Assembly: GCA_964526645.1 (NCBI GenBank) | Contig: CAZGJN010000002.1 | Span: forward strand, 1-64,000 | DNA from: JADJNW01 sp964526645 | Lineage (GTDB): Bacteria > Bacteroidota > Bacteroidia > Chitinophagales > Saprospiraceae | Length of the DNA stretch: 64,000 nucleotides | Direction: 5' to 3' | Part shown: positions 51,608 through 59,926 of the stretch, piece after piece | Numbering within the stretch: the stretch's first letter is position 1 | Layout of the letters: every line of letters begins with the position of its first letter | Notes under the pieces: model-generated | Database searches by the model: none | Seen by the model: the letters and a program-made list of their open reading frames with translations, nothing else | What the model was told of the DNA's origin: nothing | Translations under genes and position numbers: made by a program

Positions 51608-52387
51608 ATGCAGGAAACCAGCGTTTATCAATCCATTCTGGATGCCAAAAGCAAAGGCAGAAAGCAAATTGCCGTGCTGATTGACCCCGACAAATCCGCA
51701 GCGGTGCACCTGGCACGCTTATTAGAATTGACAGCTCAAGCGAAGGTAGATTTTTTCTTTGTGGGCGGCAGCCTCATCCTGCGCGATCAGTTGGATGATT
51801 GTCTTACGTATTTGAAAGCACATACAAATACACCCTGTATTTTATTTCCTGGCAGCGTTTTGCAAATCAACCCCAAAGCGGATAGTATCCTGCTTTTAGT
51901 GCTTATTTCAGGAAGAAACCCGGAATTTTTAATTGGACAGCAAGTGATCGCAGCGCCGTACCTCAAGGAAAGTAAATTGGAGACAATCGCTACGGGGTAT
52001 ATGCTTATTGAAGGGGGTAATCCGACCACGGTTTCTTACATTAGCAATACGACACCAATTCCACACGACAAACCAGACATAGCCGCTTGCACCGCGATGG
52101 CAGGCGAAATGTTGGGTTTGAAAGTCATCTACATGGATGCCGGCAGTGGTGCCGCCACTCCGGTTAGCGAAACTATGATCCAAATGGTAAGACAAACAAT
52201 TGATATTCCGCTGATTATCGGTGGCGGGATTCGTACGCCGGAGAAAGCTTATGCCAACCTAAAAGCAGGGGCAGATGTTATTGTAATCGGAAATGCGCTG
52301 GAAAAAGACCCTGCGCAAATCATAGACATAGCCGCCGCTGTTCATTCCTTCCGGGAAACGGCAAAATTCCCCCCCAAAGTGAACTAA
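51608..52387 (+). CDS. Geranylgeranylglyceryl/heptaprenylglyceryl phosphate synthase (GGGPS/PcrB family)
   Basis: A 259-residue TIM-barrel enzyme that joins a polyprenyl diphosphate to glycerol-1-phosphate. QIAVLIDPDKSAAVHLARLL contains the family-typical IDPDK motif that binds diphosphate via Mg2+. The phosphate-binding region reads YMDAGSGAATPV, then IGGGIRTPEKA and VIGNALE. The same enzyme type is found in archaea for ether lipids and in many Bacteroidota, where the product and use are less clear. ATG 51608; a probable operon with RsgA 44 bases downstream. Confidence 0.93.
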   Translation: MQETSVYQSILDAKSKGRKQIAVLIDPDKSAAVHLARLLELTAQAKVDFFFVGGSLILRDQLDDCLTYLKAHTNTPCILFPGSVLQINPKADSILLLVLISGRNPEFLIGQQVIAAPYLKESKLETIATGYMLIEGGNPTTVSYISNTTPIPHDKPDIAACTAMAGEMLGLKVIYMDAGSGAATPVSETMIQMVRQTIDIPLIIGGGIRTPEKAYANLKAGADVIVIGNALEKDPAQIIDIAAAVHSFRETAKFPPKVN

Positions 52388-52431
52388 ATCAGAAAAGGCT
52401 TCGTTGGAAAAGGCTGACAGCAAAATGTGAC

Positions 52432-53397
52432 ATGAGTAAAAATTGGAAGAAAGGAATGGTGATAAAGTCCACCGGATCATGGTATCAAGTGCAACTACAG
52501 GACGAAAGTATGTGGCAGTGCCGTATCATTGGCAAATTCAGGCTGGATGGACTCAAGCTTACCAATCCGGTAGCCGTGGGCGATAAAGTAGAAATGGAAA
52601 TAGAAAACGAAGAAGAAAAAACGGGTATTATCAAACAAATTTTACCCCGAAAAAACTACGTCGTACGCCAATCACCCCGAAAAAAGCACGACCTGCACCT
52701 GCTCGCCAGCAATATTGACCAGGCAATTTTAATTACAACGATTATAAACCCGAACCTAAAACAAGGCTTTATTGATCGCTTCCTGCTGATGACCGAACCT
52801 TATGAAATTTCCACGATCATTGTATTCAACAAATCTGATTTGTACGGCGAAGAAGAGCTTGCCATGTATGCCTACCTGAAGGATTTGTACGAGGGCATTG
52901 GCTATACGGTGCTATTGGTTTCGGCGGTGGATCATACCGGCATAGAAAGTCTAAAAAAACAATTGGAAGGTAAAATAAGCTTAGTGAGCGGACAATCTGG
53001 CGTTGGCAAATCGAGCCTTATCAAAGCGATACAGCCTCATTTGGATTTAAAAATACGCGAGCTCTCGGATTATTCAGGGAAGGGGCAGCATACCACTACT
53101 TTTGCAGAAATGCACGCATTGGATGCAGGTGGCAAAATCATTGATACACCAGGAATTAAAACCCTTGCTTTTAGCAATTTAGAACCTCAAGATGTAGCTC
53201 ATAATTTTCGGGAGTTTTTTAATTATTCGGAAAATTGTAAATTTGGCGGCAGTTGCCTGCATCGCAACGAGCCGGGTTGTGCTGTAAAACAAGCGATCGA
53301 GGAAGGGGGGATCAGCGAATTGCGATATTTGAATTATCTGACCATTCTGGAGGAAATCGAAGACCAAAACTACTGGGAGCGGCACAAAGAGATGTAG
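52432..53397 (+). CDS. rsgA: Ribosome small subunit-dependent GTPase A
   Basis: A 321-residue circularly permuted GTPase that helps mature the 30S ribosomal subunit. The N-terminal OB fold is at residues 10-70. The GTPase motifs appear in the permuted order NKSD (G4, 133-136), then the P loop GQSGVGKSS (G1, about 187-195), then DTPG (G3, about 238-241). The zinc-binding tail has Cys269, Cys275, His277 and Cys283. All parts are intact. It follows the GGGPS gene and precedes a small membrane-protein gene. Confidence 0.96.
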   Translation: MSKNWKKGMVIKSTGSWYQVQLQDESMWQCRIIGKFRLDGLKLTNPVAVGDKVEMEIENEEEKTGIIKQILPRKNYVVRQSPRKKHDLHLLASNIDQAILITTIINPNLKQGFIDRFLLMTEPYEISTIIVFNKSDLYGEEELAMYAYLKDLYEGIGYTVLLVSAVDHTGIESLKKQLEGKISLVSGQSGVGKSSLIKAIQPHLDLKIRELSDYSGKGQHTTTFAEMHALDAGGKIIDTPGIKTLAFSNLEPQDVAHNFREFFNYSENCKFGGSCLHRNEPGCAVKQAIEEGGISELRYLNYLTILEEIEDQNYWERHKEM

Positions 53398-53445
53398 CAG
53401 CAATTGCAAAAATTCATTTGAATTAATTCCAATCCATGAAGCCTT

Positions 53446-53613
53446 ATGCCCTATCAGAGTAGAGTAAGAAGCTATAAAAGCCGCCGGGAACGCAACCAGG
53501 AAACGCGCCGCATTGTGAATCGGATATTATTATTCGCCCTGGTTGGCTTGTTGATCTTTGTTTGGTTCAACCGAGTAAGTTTGTGGGATTGGTTCAAGAC
53601 CTATTTTTATTGA
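53446..53613 (+). CDS. Small Arg-rich membrane protein of 55 residues
   Basis: An intact 56-codon ORF from ATG 53446 to TGA 53611-53613. The N-terminal 27 residues are strongly basic (YKSRRERNQETRR), followed by one membrane helix (ILLFALVGLLIFVWF, about residues 27-41) and a short aromatic tail (SLWDWFKTYFY). It starts 48 bases after rsgA and ends 11 bases before the convergent HIT gene, filling a gap that would otherwise be empty. Positive-inside topology predicts a cytoplasmic basic head. Function unknown; it may be conserved next to rsgA in related genomes. Confidence 0.65.
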   Translation: MPYQSRVRSYKSRRERNQETRRIVNRILLFALVGLLIFVWFNRVSLWDWFKTYFY

Positions 53614-53624
53614 CACACAGGCAA

Positions 53625-54026
53625 CTACATTTTTTCATAGGCTGCTCGAATTTCCTGGGCCACTGCGGCGAGTTCCTCCTGTGTCATACTCAGGAAGCCA
53701 TGCTCGAAGCTCAAATCCGCGATAGAATTGATGGGTACGAGATGCACATGCGTGTGCGGTACTTCCAGCCCAATGACTGCTAAGCCGATTCTTTTGCAAG
53801 GAATGACAGTTTGGAGCGCTTTTGCCACTTTTTTAGCAAAAACCAGCAACCCGCCCAGCGGTTCATCCTCAAGGTCAAAAATATAATCCACTTCTTTTTT
53901 AGGAATGACGAGGGTATGCCCTTTTTTGAGGGGTCGAATATCCAGAAAAGCCAGATAGTCCGCTGATTCCGCAATTTTATGGCAGGGAATTTCACCCTGC
54001 ACAATTTTGGTGAAGATGGTTGCCAT
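53625..54026 (-). CDS. HIT family nucleotide-binding hydrolase
   Basis: A 133-residue histidine triad protein. The catalytic HTHVHL motif has His91, His93 and His95. FTKIVQGEIPCHKIAES at the start and GHTLVIPKKEVDYIFDL are typical of the HINT branch, which hydrolyses adenosine phosphoramidates. ATG 54026 begins at the family start; the open frame extends further upstream into greA without family similarity. Four bases separate it from the greA stop, so the two are cotranscribed. Confidence 0.93.
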   Translation of the reverse strand: MATIFTKIVQGEIPCHKIAESADYLAFLDIRPLKKGHTLVIPKKEVDYIFDLEDEPLGGLLVFAKKVAKALQTVIPCKRIGLAVIGLEVPHTHVHLVPINSIADLSFEHGFLSMTQEELAAVAQEIRAAYEKM

Positions 54027-54030
54027 TGGT

Positions 54031-54507
54031 TTAATCAATTCCGATATGAATAATTTCAAATTCAATTGAGCCGGCAGGCGTTGTTACTACCGCAATTTCG
54101 CCGACTGTTTTGCCCAGCAAGCCTTGCCCCATCGGAGAACTCACGGAGATTTTGTTTGCCTTTAAATCTGCTTCTTGCTCAGAGACTAATTTGTAAGACA
54201 TTTCCTTCTTCGTTTTCAGGTTTTTGATAGTCACCTTAGAAAATACCGTCACTTTGGAAGTATCCAGTTGGCTTTGGTCGAGTACACGCGCATTCGCCAG
54301 TATTTTTTCCAATTCGTTTATTTTTAATTCCAATAGACCTTGTGCATCTTTTGCGGCATCATATTCAGCATTTTCAGAAAGATCACCCTTTTCGCGTGCC
54401 TCTGCAATCGCCCGTGCCACTTCCTGCCGCCCTTTTGTTTTTAGTTCTTCCAATTCGGTTTTTAGCTTGTCGTACCCTTCCTGGGTCAAATAATTGTAAG
54501 TTGTCAT
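54031..54507 (-). CDS. greA: Transcription elongation factor GreA
   Basis: A 158-residue protein with the long N-terminal coiled coil of GreA (YLTQEGYDKLKTELEELKTK, then AIAEAREKGDLSENAEYDAA). The acidic tip that reaches the RNA polymerase active site is in GDLSENAEYDAAK. The C-terminal FKBP-like domain ends IEFEIIHIGID. It rescues backtracked polymerase. Full length; ATG 54507. It is followed by the HIT gene in a two-gene operon. Confidence 0.96.
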   Translation of the reverse strand: MTTYNYLTQEGYDKLKTELEELKTKGRQEVARAIAEAREKGDLSENAEYDAAKDAQGLLELKINELEKILANARVLDQSQLDTSKVTVFSKVTIKNLKTKKEMSYKLVSEQEADLKANKISVSSPMGQGLLGKTVGEIAVVTTPAGSIEFEIIHIGID

Positions 54508-54670
54508 AAGCCACAATTTTAAAATGTTGAAACCCCGCTTCCACTCATGCAGATTGGAATGAATTGAGGAACGGACAGGTGCATTTAGAAGCTTCTTCAG
54601 GTAGCCACCACCTCAATCATCAGGGAGTTGAAAATAATTACAATATCTTTCTTGCAAAAAAAGTACACTC

Positions 54671-54716
54671 GTTTAAAAAGCGAGAACGCTTCCGGATTGG
54701 AAACGTTCTCGCTTTT
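54671..54716 (-). terminator. Intrinsic terminator for the receptor/PorV operon
   Basis: AAAAGCGAGAACG (54676-54688) is the exact complement of 54704-54716, with a 15-base loop that can extend the stem by about four pairs after a mismatch. On the minus strand the stem ends in a T run. It lies 55 bases past the stop of the PorV/PorQ gene at 54771. Confidence 0.82.
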
Positions 54717-54770
54717 ATACTGCAAATATAAATAAAAAGTTGTGATAGTTCAAGTCCTCTTTACAAAGGA

Positions 54771-55814
54771 TTAAATCGCAATCTTCACGGAAATATTGTG
54801 TGTGCCGTTCCAGACGCGGGTTGCGCGGTAGGCATAATCAATTCCAAAACGCGTATTTTTGTTTTCTTTGCTCAGGGGTACTTCGATGGAAGCACCAGCA
54901 CTTAATCCGCTATAAACAGAAGCTTCCACCTCATCTTCCACGCCGATTTCGTAGCGATAAGCCGCACGAAGCATGAACATATCGTTGAGGGAGTATTCCA
55001 GCCCGCCGCCAATTTCATCGCGAGAAAAAGAGTTGGCTGTAAAGTTACCCAATGCCGTGATCCGATGGGTTTCTGAAAATAGGAAGTCATAAGAAAGCCC
55101 AATATTCAAAGTAGAAGGCAATTCAAAACTTGCAATCCTTTGCTCAAAAGTAAGAGAATAGCCGCCCTGATTGGGGCTGGGCCCCTGTGTAGCTAAGCCT
55201 TCCCCCCCGAAAGTCATTCGAGAACCAATATTCCGCAAAGAAATGCCAAACTTAAAGTTGTCTTGCGCGCCGGTCACATATTGAACGCCCGCATCAATTG
55301 CAAACCCAAAGGCACTCACATCCGCTATTGCTTCGGAGACACCTCTCAAAGTAATACCAACAGATACTTTATTCTCAAAAACATGCGCATACGACAAGCC
55401 CAGGTTGAAAAAACTCGGCGAGAAAGTAGCGCCGGTACCTTCCGGTTGGTTGGCAGTGGTGACCAAAATATCGCCAAAATCAAGTGCCATAATACTGATA
55501 CCAAAAGCCCCGCTCTTGCCCACGCGCTGCCCGATGCCAAAAGCATTGGTGCGAATATCCGTGCCTTGCAAATAAAGGCTATGCCCGGCAAGTATTTCGG
55601 TTTTGTTGATCCTGGCTAAGCCCGCCACGTTCAGTTGAAGGGCTTCCACCCCCCTGACGAAAGAAGTGCTCATGGTATGCAAACCAGCACTACGCGCCCA
55701 GGGGTTCATCAACAACTCATAAGCGCCCGCTTCGCCCTGGCGGTCTGGATTCCCCGCGAAAGAGGATGCCAAAAAGAAGCAGAGGAAATAAAACGTGTAT
55801 AAAATTTTTTTCAT
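54771..55814 (-). CDS. PorV/PorQ family outer membrane beta-barrel protein
   Basis: A 347-residue exported protein. The signal peptide (MKKILYTFYFLCFFLASSFA) is followed by GAYELLMNPWARSAGLHTMS and VEALQLNVAGLARINKTEIL, the N-terminal signature of the PorV/PorQ (UPF0164) family. The rest alternates strands, as in an outer membrane beta-barrel, and ends in a short strand (VKIAI). PorV shuttles type IX cargo to the surface attachment machinery; family relatives are often encoded beside one particular cargo gene. Here the upstream gene encodes a giant secreted protein, so a dedicated partnership is likely (inference). ATG 55814 is preferred. Confidence 0.88.
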   Translation of the reverse strand: MKKILYTFYFLCFFLASSFAGNPDRQGEAGAYELLMNPWARSAGLHTMSTSFVRGVEALQLNVAGLARINKTEILAGHSLYLQGTDIRTNAFGIGQRVGKSGAFGISIMALDFGDILVTTANQPEGTGATFSPSFFNLGLSYAHVFENKVSVGITLRGVSEAIADVSAFGFAIDAGVQYVTGAQDNFKFGISLRNIGSRMTFGGEGLATQGPSPNQGGYSLTFEQRIASFELPSTLNIGLSYDFLFSETHRITALGNFTANSFSRDEIGGGLEYSLNDMFMLRAAYRYEIGVEDEVEASVYSGLSAGASIEVPLSKENKNTRFGIDYAYRATRVWNGTHNISVKIAI

Positions 55815-55832
55815 AATTAAGTTATTTGGAAT

Positions 55833-55871
55833 GAAGCCTTCGGACAAGCATTTGCCTCACCCGAAGGCTTC
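55833..55871 (-). promoter_or_regulatory. Intercistronic 11-bp hairpin between the giant protein and PorV genes
   Basis: GAAGCCTTCGG (55833-55843) pairs exactly with 55861-55871 around a 17-base loop. It is in the 70-base gap between the two genes and has no T run, so it is more likely an mRNA processing or stability element than a full terminator. Confidence 0.55.
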
Positions 55872-55884
55872 CATAAAAGTTATG

Positions 55885-58800
55885 TTATAAACCGGATGGA
55901 TCAAATTTCCTATTGATACCAAACCACTTGATGGTTCGTTCGCCTAAGCCATCAGCCTTGATATTAATCAGATATACCCCACTGGCTATCGGAATCCCTT
56001 TATTGTTTTTCAAATCCCATTCCAGTGCAGGCAGTATTTGCGTCTCTTCAATGGCTCGGTTATTGCCTCTCGGTATCGTACCCCTCTCGTCGCGATTGTA
56101 CTGACGGATAAACTTACCATCTAGTGTATAGATTGTCACTACGCATTTAGCTGGCAGGTTGGTCACTTTCACGGTAGTTGTAAACTGCGAAACTTCATAA
56201 TCAGAGAAGCCATAGTAAGGATTAGGTACCACATTGATCTGGTCTAATGCCGTTTCTATGCCAGCAGGGTCCAACTCATCTGCCTGCTTACCTTCAATCT
56301 TAAAGCGATAGGTATTATAACCTCTGAATTCACCTGTTCCCTTTGCCGCGCTGTAAGGGTTTGTCACCCGGAGTTTTACGATTAAATCATTAGGGACTAA
56401 GCCTGCTGCATAAGACTTAAATTCGTTGCCCTCCAGCGTCATCGCCATTCCTGTCCAGGTAATTTCCCGCACAGCTCTGGTTTTATTCACCGTTGAGGTA
56501 GAACGCAAATTATTCCGTATTTGGGCACAGCCATCATAGGCTTGCTTTGTCACATATATAAAATGCTGCCCGCCTGTCAAGTATTGATACACATCCGGGA
56601 ATCCACCTGTATTCAAAAATAATTGAGCCGAAGGATTAAACATCATATCTCGCCCGTTTGGCTTATTCTGATAAGCTTCTGGGAAAAGAGAGCCGTCGTA
56701 AGCAGAATTTTCACCAAAGAAAATATTCAATCGCTTACCCGTTTCTACATCCACTGCATAACCTGGGAACCAGCCCATGCCTTCGCCACCATCTTCGGTA
56801 TCAATGTCGGGTAAACCGTCATTATTATTGTCAAACTTTGTAACGCTCTTCGAAGCCCGCAGGTCAAAACTTCGTTTATTACCTTCTGTAGCGTATCCAC
56901 CAGCTTGATAAAAACGATTGGCAGTTTCAATGACTACACAACGACTCCACAAATCGCGATTGGAAGTAAAAACAATGTCCACGTTATTCAGGTCACTTAA
57001 TTTCATCTGCCTCCTGATAAGGTCGCTACCGGCAGGATCCGCCCAGGCTGGAGAAATAAACGGCGAGTTGAATTCATCCTGTTGCTTCCAGTTGGCAAAG
57101 AAATAAGGAATGAAATAACCACCTCCATTTATGCCGACATTAGCGAAAGCGCGCTCCGGATCAAGGTCATCATCTTCTTCGCCTTCTGCTGTGCGCATGT
57201 AGTTATAAATAATATCATCCAAGGCCCTGCCACCAGGTACAAAATCATCAGGGATACCAAATAGCCAAGGCACGGCGTTTGCGCCCGCGGTGTACTCCTC
57301 TTCGTAGCCAATCAAACCATTAGTTTCATCCGATTTAGAACCCGCCTCTTTCACCTGCCCTACGGTGATCGTAAAGCCAAATTGCTTGATGACCTGCTCG
57401 TTGAGTTGCTCAATAGTACGTTCGGATATAATCACCGGACTATTCGGATCACTCAGGTTTCTCAAGCGCCACCGCACTTGCTTGTCCAACGCTTCATTGC
57501 TCATATTTTCATCAAAATAGGTGAGCTCAAACTCTCCGTCCGTCACATCCAGTGGATTGAAAATATTCACTTGAATAGGCGCTCTACCAGGGCGATAGGT
57601 GATTTGTCCATTGAAGGTGCCGTCCGTTATTGCGCTGCGCGTTTCATTAGATAAATCCAGGAAGTTATTGCCTGTACCAACACCATCTATTCGGGTGACC
57701 ACTACGCCCTCTCCAAAACTGGCATTCAGCTTGCGATCAACGATAGGTCTTGGGATAGTGGTGTAATAAATATTCGTACCATCTCCGATATTGCGTCTTC
57801 CTTCCAGATAAGGCTTCCGCTGCCCCAATACCAATTTAGGGTCAAAAGCTTCGTATTCATTATGTGCATAAGCAATAGCCGTGAAATAGTACTTTTTGTG
57901 GTTTACCAGGCGCCTGTCATTTTGAGCAAATTGATCCTCGGTAATTTTGAAAGTATGCCGAAGCCCTGCATCGCCGCCTTCCACCATCAGCTCTGGCACA
58001 TAGTACTCTTGCCCTGTGGGGTTGTCCACATTTGACCAATTATAGATTTTTCCAATCCCATTCTTCAAATCTACCTGATAAATCAGTCGCGCTCTGTCGG
58101 GGTCATTTAGGTTAGAAATCGTAACATCTGGGCCTGCCAGCTGATACAATTTATACCCTTCAAAGCGATACAACGCCAGGCTATCCGGCACCCCTGCAGG
58201 CACTTGAAGACCACGCTGGGCATAAGCCTCAAATGCATTATTAGAACTCAAAGTATCGTTAGTGAAAATAGCAATAATTTCGCGATCCAATTCAATAAAA
58301 TCAATATCTGGAGCATCTGGACCATCCGTAATTCTGAAGCAGTTGTCAAATAAAGCCTGTGCAATGTCATCCGCTTCTTGGAGTTTTCTGATACTTGGGC
58401 AAGGATACACCTGATCTGGTATCCATACCACCCCGATAATCAATTCATTGACAGCACCTGGATCCAAGCGGAAAGGACCAGAAGCCTGGATCGTGCGGCG
58501 GTCGCCAGGTGGCAACCCCTGTGAACACATAGACCAACCATTAACATCATCCGGTGCCTCTGTGAACGCATATTTGATGGGGGCACCATCTTGATAAGCA
58601 TCGCCTCCATAAGTGAATGGAGAGCCATCGCGCCAAGAACCCGACAAATAACGATAAAACTCCAGGGCGTTATTCGGGTCGGTAGTACCAGGCGGCGGCG
58701 TAGGGGAAGCCCCACCATTATTGTAATATGTAAAGGAAGACATACCGAGTTCATCCCCATTTTCATCCAGCGGGCCCCTAAAATAATCCACACCAAGAAT

Positions 58801-59898
58801 TGGAATCTTATCACCGTAGGTAGCAACCCCTCCGGAGCAAGTAGTTCCGGTTTGTCCATCTTCTGCATCCTGATTGTAAATATAGGCAAGGCTTCGCAGT
58901 GTATCACAACCGATATAATCATCAAAAGCACAGCCCAAGTCAGGGTCAACCCACATCGCAAAAAACATACTGTCAATACTTTCAATAGCCCGGTTGATCA
59001 GTTTATAGCGCTGGAAAGTCATGTCATTAATTTCGTCATTGGTAGCATAAGCAAAAGCTTGTACCTGCACCTCCATTTGAATGGGGTCCCCGTTCGATTC
59101 GGAGTGGGTATTACCCGCATCGTTATAAATCCAGAAGTGCATTTCATCAGGGAATGGCTGCTGATCAGGGCTTTCAAAGATACAACCTCTGATCTCAATA
59201 ATCGGAAAATCACCCAAATCCGGGTTGTAGTTACCGTCTCCGTCCTGATCAAAAAAACCTGCCAAGCCCTGGCTGGTATTTGGTAATTCAAACTGGTGTA
59301 TTTCAAAGAAAAATTCATTGCCGCGCGCAGGCCAGCCTTTTACATCCTTTGGGATCAATTCCGGGTCATAGGGCTTTCCTGCTGCGCGAGCTTCCTGAAA
59401 ATTTCTGAGGTGCTGGCGGATATTCTCTCCTTTCACCACAAAAAAGCGATCCCACTTAGCACAATCTTCTTGGGTCGTTCTACCTGTTTCAGGGTTTAAT
59501 GGCCCCGAATAAAAATCTGCACGAACGGGATTATTACCCCTACCAAATTCTTGCGCTGCCAGTTTAAGGTTGCCCGCAGGGTCAACACCACCCAGCCAAA
59601 CAGCACCTGCAAAAATAGAAGACACTTCGGGAATGCCCGTACCAGGAGCTACTTTGGGCACTACATACCTGCCGTTGGTACCATCCCACCAGACATCGCC
59701 GCCCGTGAGCAAACGCGCCCGTACGTTGTTGATCGCTTGATCCAACTGAGAAATGGAGAACGCACAGTTTTCTCTATAACTCACCGTATTATTGGTATTA
59801 CCGGGTTTGGTTCGATGGATATTCGGATTGATATGCGCTTGTGCGCTTAGGACGCATATCGAAAAGACACCGATTAACCAATATTTAATTAACTGCAT
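55885..59898 (-). CDS. Giant exported protein of 1337 residues, probable cell-surface protein
   Basis: A signal peptide (YWLIGVFSICVLSAQAH) precedes a very long mature region rich in Asp, Gly, Asn and aromatic residues, as in extracellular beta-rich proteins. I recognise no enzyme domain. Calcium-type Asp loops occur, such as FFDQDGDGNYNPDLGDFP and DNNNDGLPDIDTEDGGEG. The last 110 residues (INVVPNPYYGFSDYEVSQFT, then VVTIYTLDGKFIRQYNRDE, ending with a WDLKNNKGIPIASGVYLI-type strand) form a FlgD/sorting-like Ig domain that probably directs type IX export. It lies between a TonB-dependent receptor gene (28-base gap) and a PorV/PorQ gene in one operon. Confidence 0.82.
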   Translation of the reverse strand: MQLIKYWLIGVFSICVLSAQAHINPNIHRTKPGNTNNTVSYRENCAFSISQLDQAINNVRARLLTGGDVWWDGTNGRYVVPKVAPGTGIPEVSSIFAGAVWLGGVDPAGNLKLAAQEFGRGNNPVRADFYSGPLNPETGRTTQEDCAKWDRFFVVKGENIRQHLRNFQEARAAGKPYDPELIPKDVKGWPARGNEFFFEIHQFELPNTSQGLAGFFDQDGDGNYNPDLGDFPIIEIRGCIFESPDQQPFPDEMHFWIYNDAGNTHSESNGDPIQMEVQVQAFAYATNDEINDMTFQRYKLINRAIESIDSMFFAMWVDPDLGCAFDDYIGCDTLRSLAYIYNQDAEDGQTGTTCSGGVATYGDKIPILGVDYFRGPLDENGDELGMSSFTYYNNGGASPTPPPGTTDPNNALEFYRYLSGSWRDGSPFTYGGDAYQDGAPIKYAFTEAPDDVNGWSMCSQGLPPGDRRTIQASGPFRLDPGAVNELIIGVVWIPDQVYPCPSIRKLQEADDIAQALFDNCFRITDGPDAPDIDFIELDREIIAIFTNDTLSSNNAFEAYAQRGLQVPAGVPDSLALYRFEGYKLYQLAGPDVTISNLNDPDRARLIYQVDLKNGIGKIYNWSNVDNPTGQEYYVPELMVEGGDAGLRHTFKITEDQFAQNDRRLVNHKKYYFTAIAYAHNEYEAFDPKLVLGQRKPYLEGRRNIGDGTNIYYTTIPRPIVDRKLNASFGEGVVVTRIDGVGTGNNFLDLSNETRSAITDGTFNGQITYRPGRAPIQVNIFNPLDVTDGEFELTYFDENMSNEALDKQVRWRLRNLSDPNSPVIISERTIEQLNEQVIKQFGFTITVGQVKEAGSKSDETNGLIGYEEEYTAGANAVPWLFGIPDDFVPGGRALDDIIYNYMRTAEGEEDDDLDPERAFANVGINGGGYFIPYFFANWKQQDEFNSPFISPAWADPAGSDLIRRQMKLSDLNNVDIVFTSNRDLWSRCVVIETANRFYQAGGYATEGNKRSFDLRASKSVTKFDNNNDGLPDIDTEDGGEGMGWFPGYAVDVETGKRLNIFFGENSAYDGSLFPEAYQNKPNGRDMMFNPSAQLFLNTGGFPDVYQYLTGGQHFIYVTKQAYDGCAQIRNNLRSTSTVNKTRAVREITWTGMAMTLEGNEFKSYAAGLVPNDLIVKLRVTNPYSAAKGTGEFRGYNTYRFKIEGKQADELDPAGIETALDQINVVPNPYYGFSDYEVSQFTTTVKVTNLPAKCVVTIYTLDGKFIRQYNRDERGTIPRGNNRAIEETQILPALEWDLKNNKGIPIASGVYLINIKADGLGERTIKWFGINRKFDPSGL

Positions 59899-59926
59899 AG
59901 CTTATATTATTTTGACAATTTTTCAA

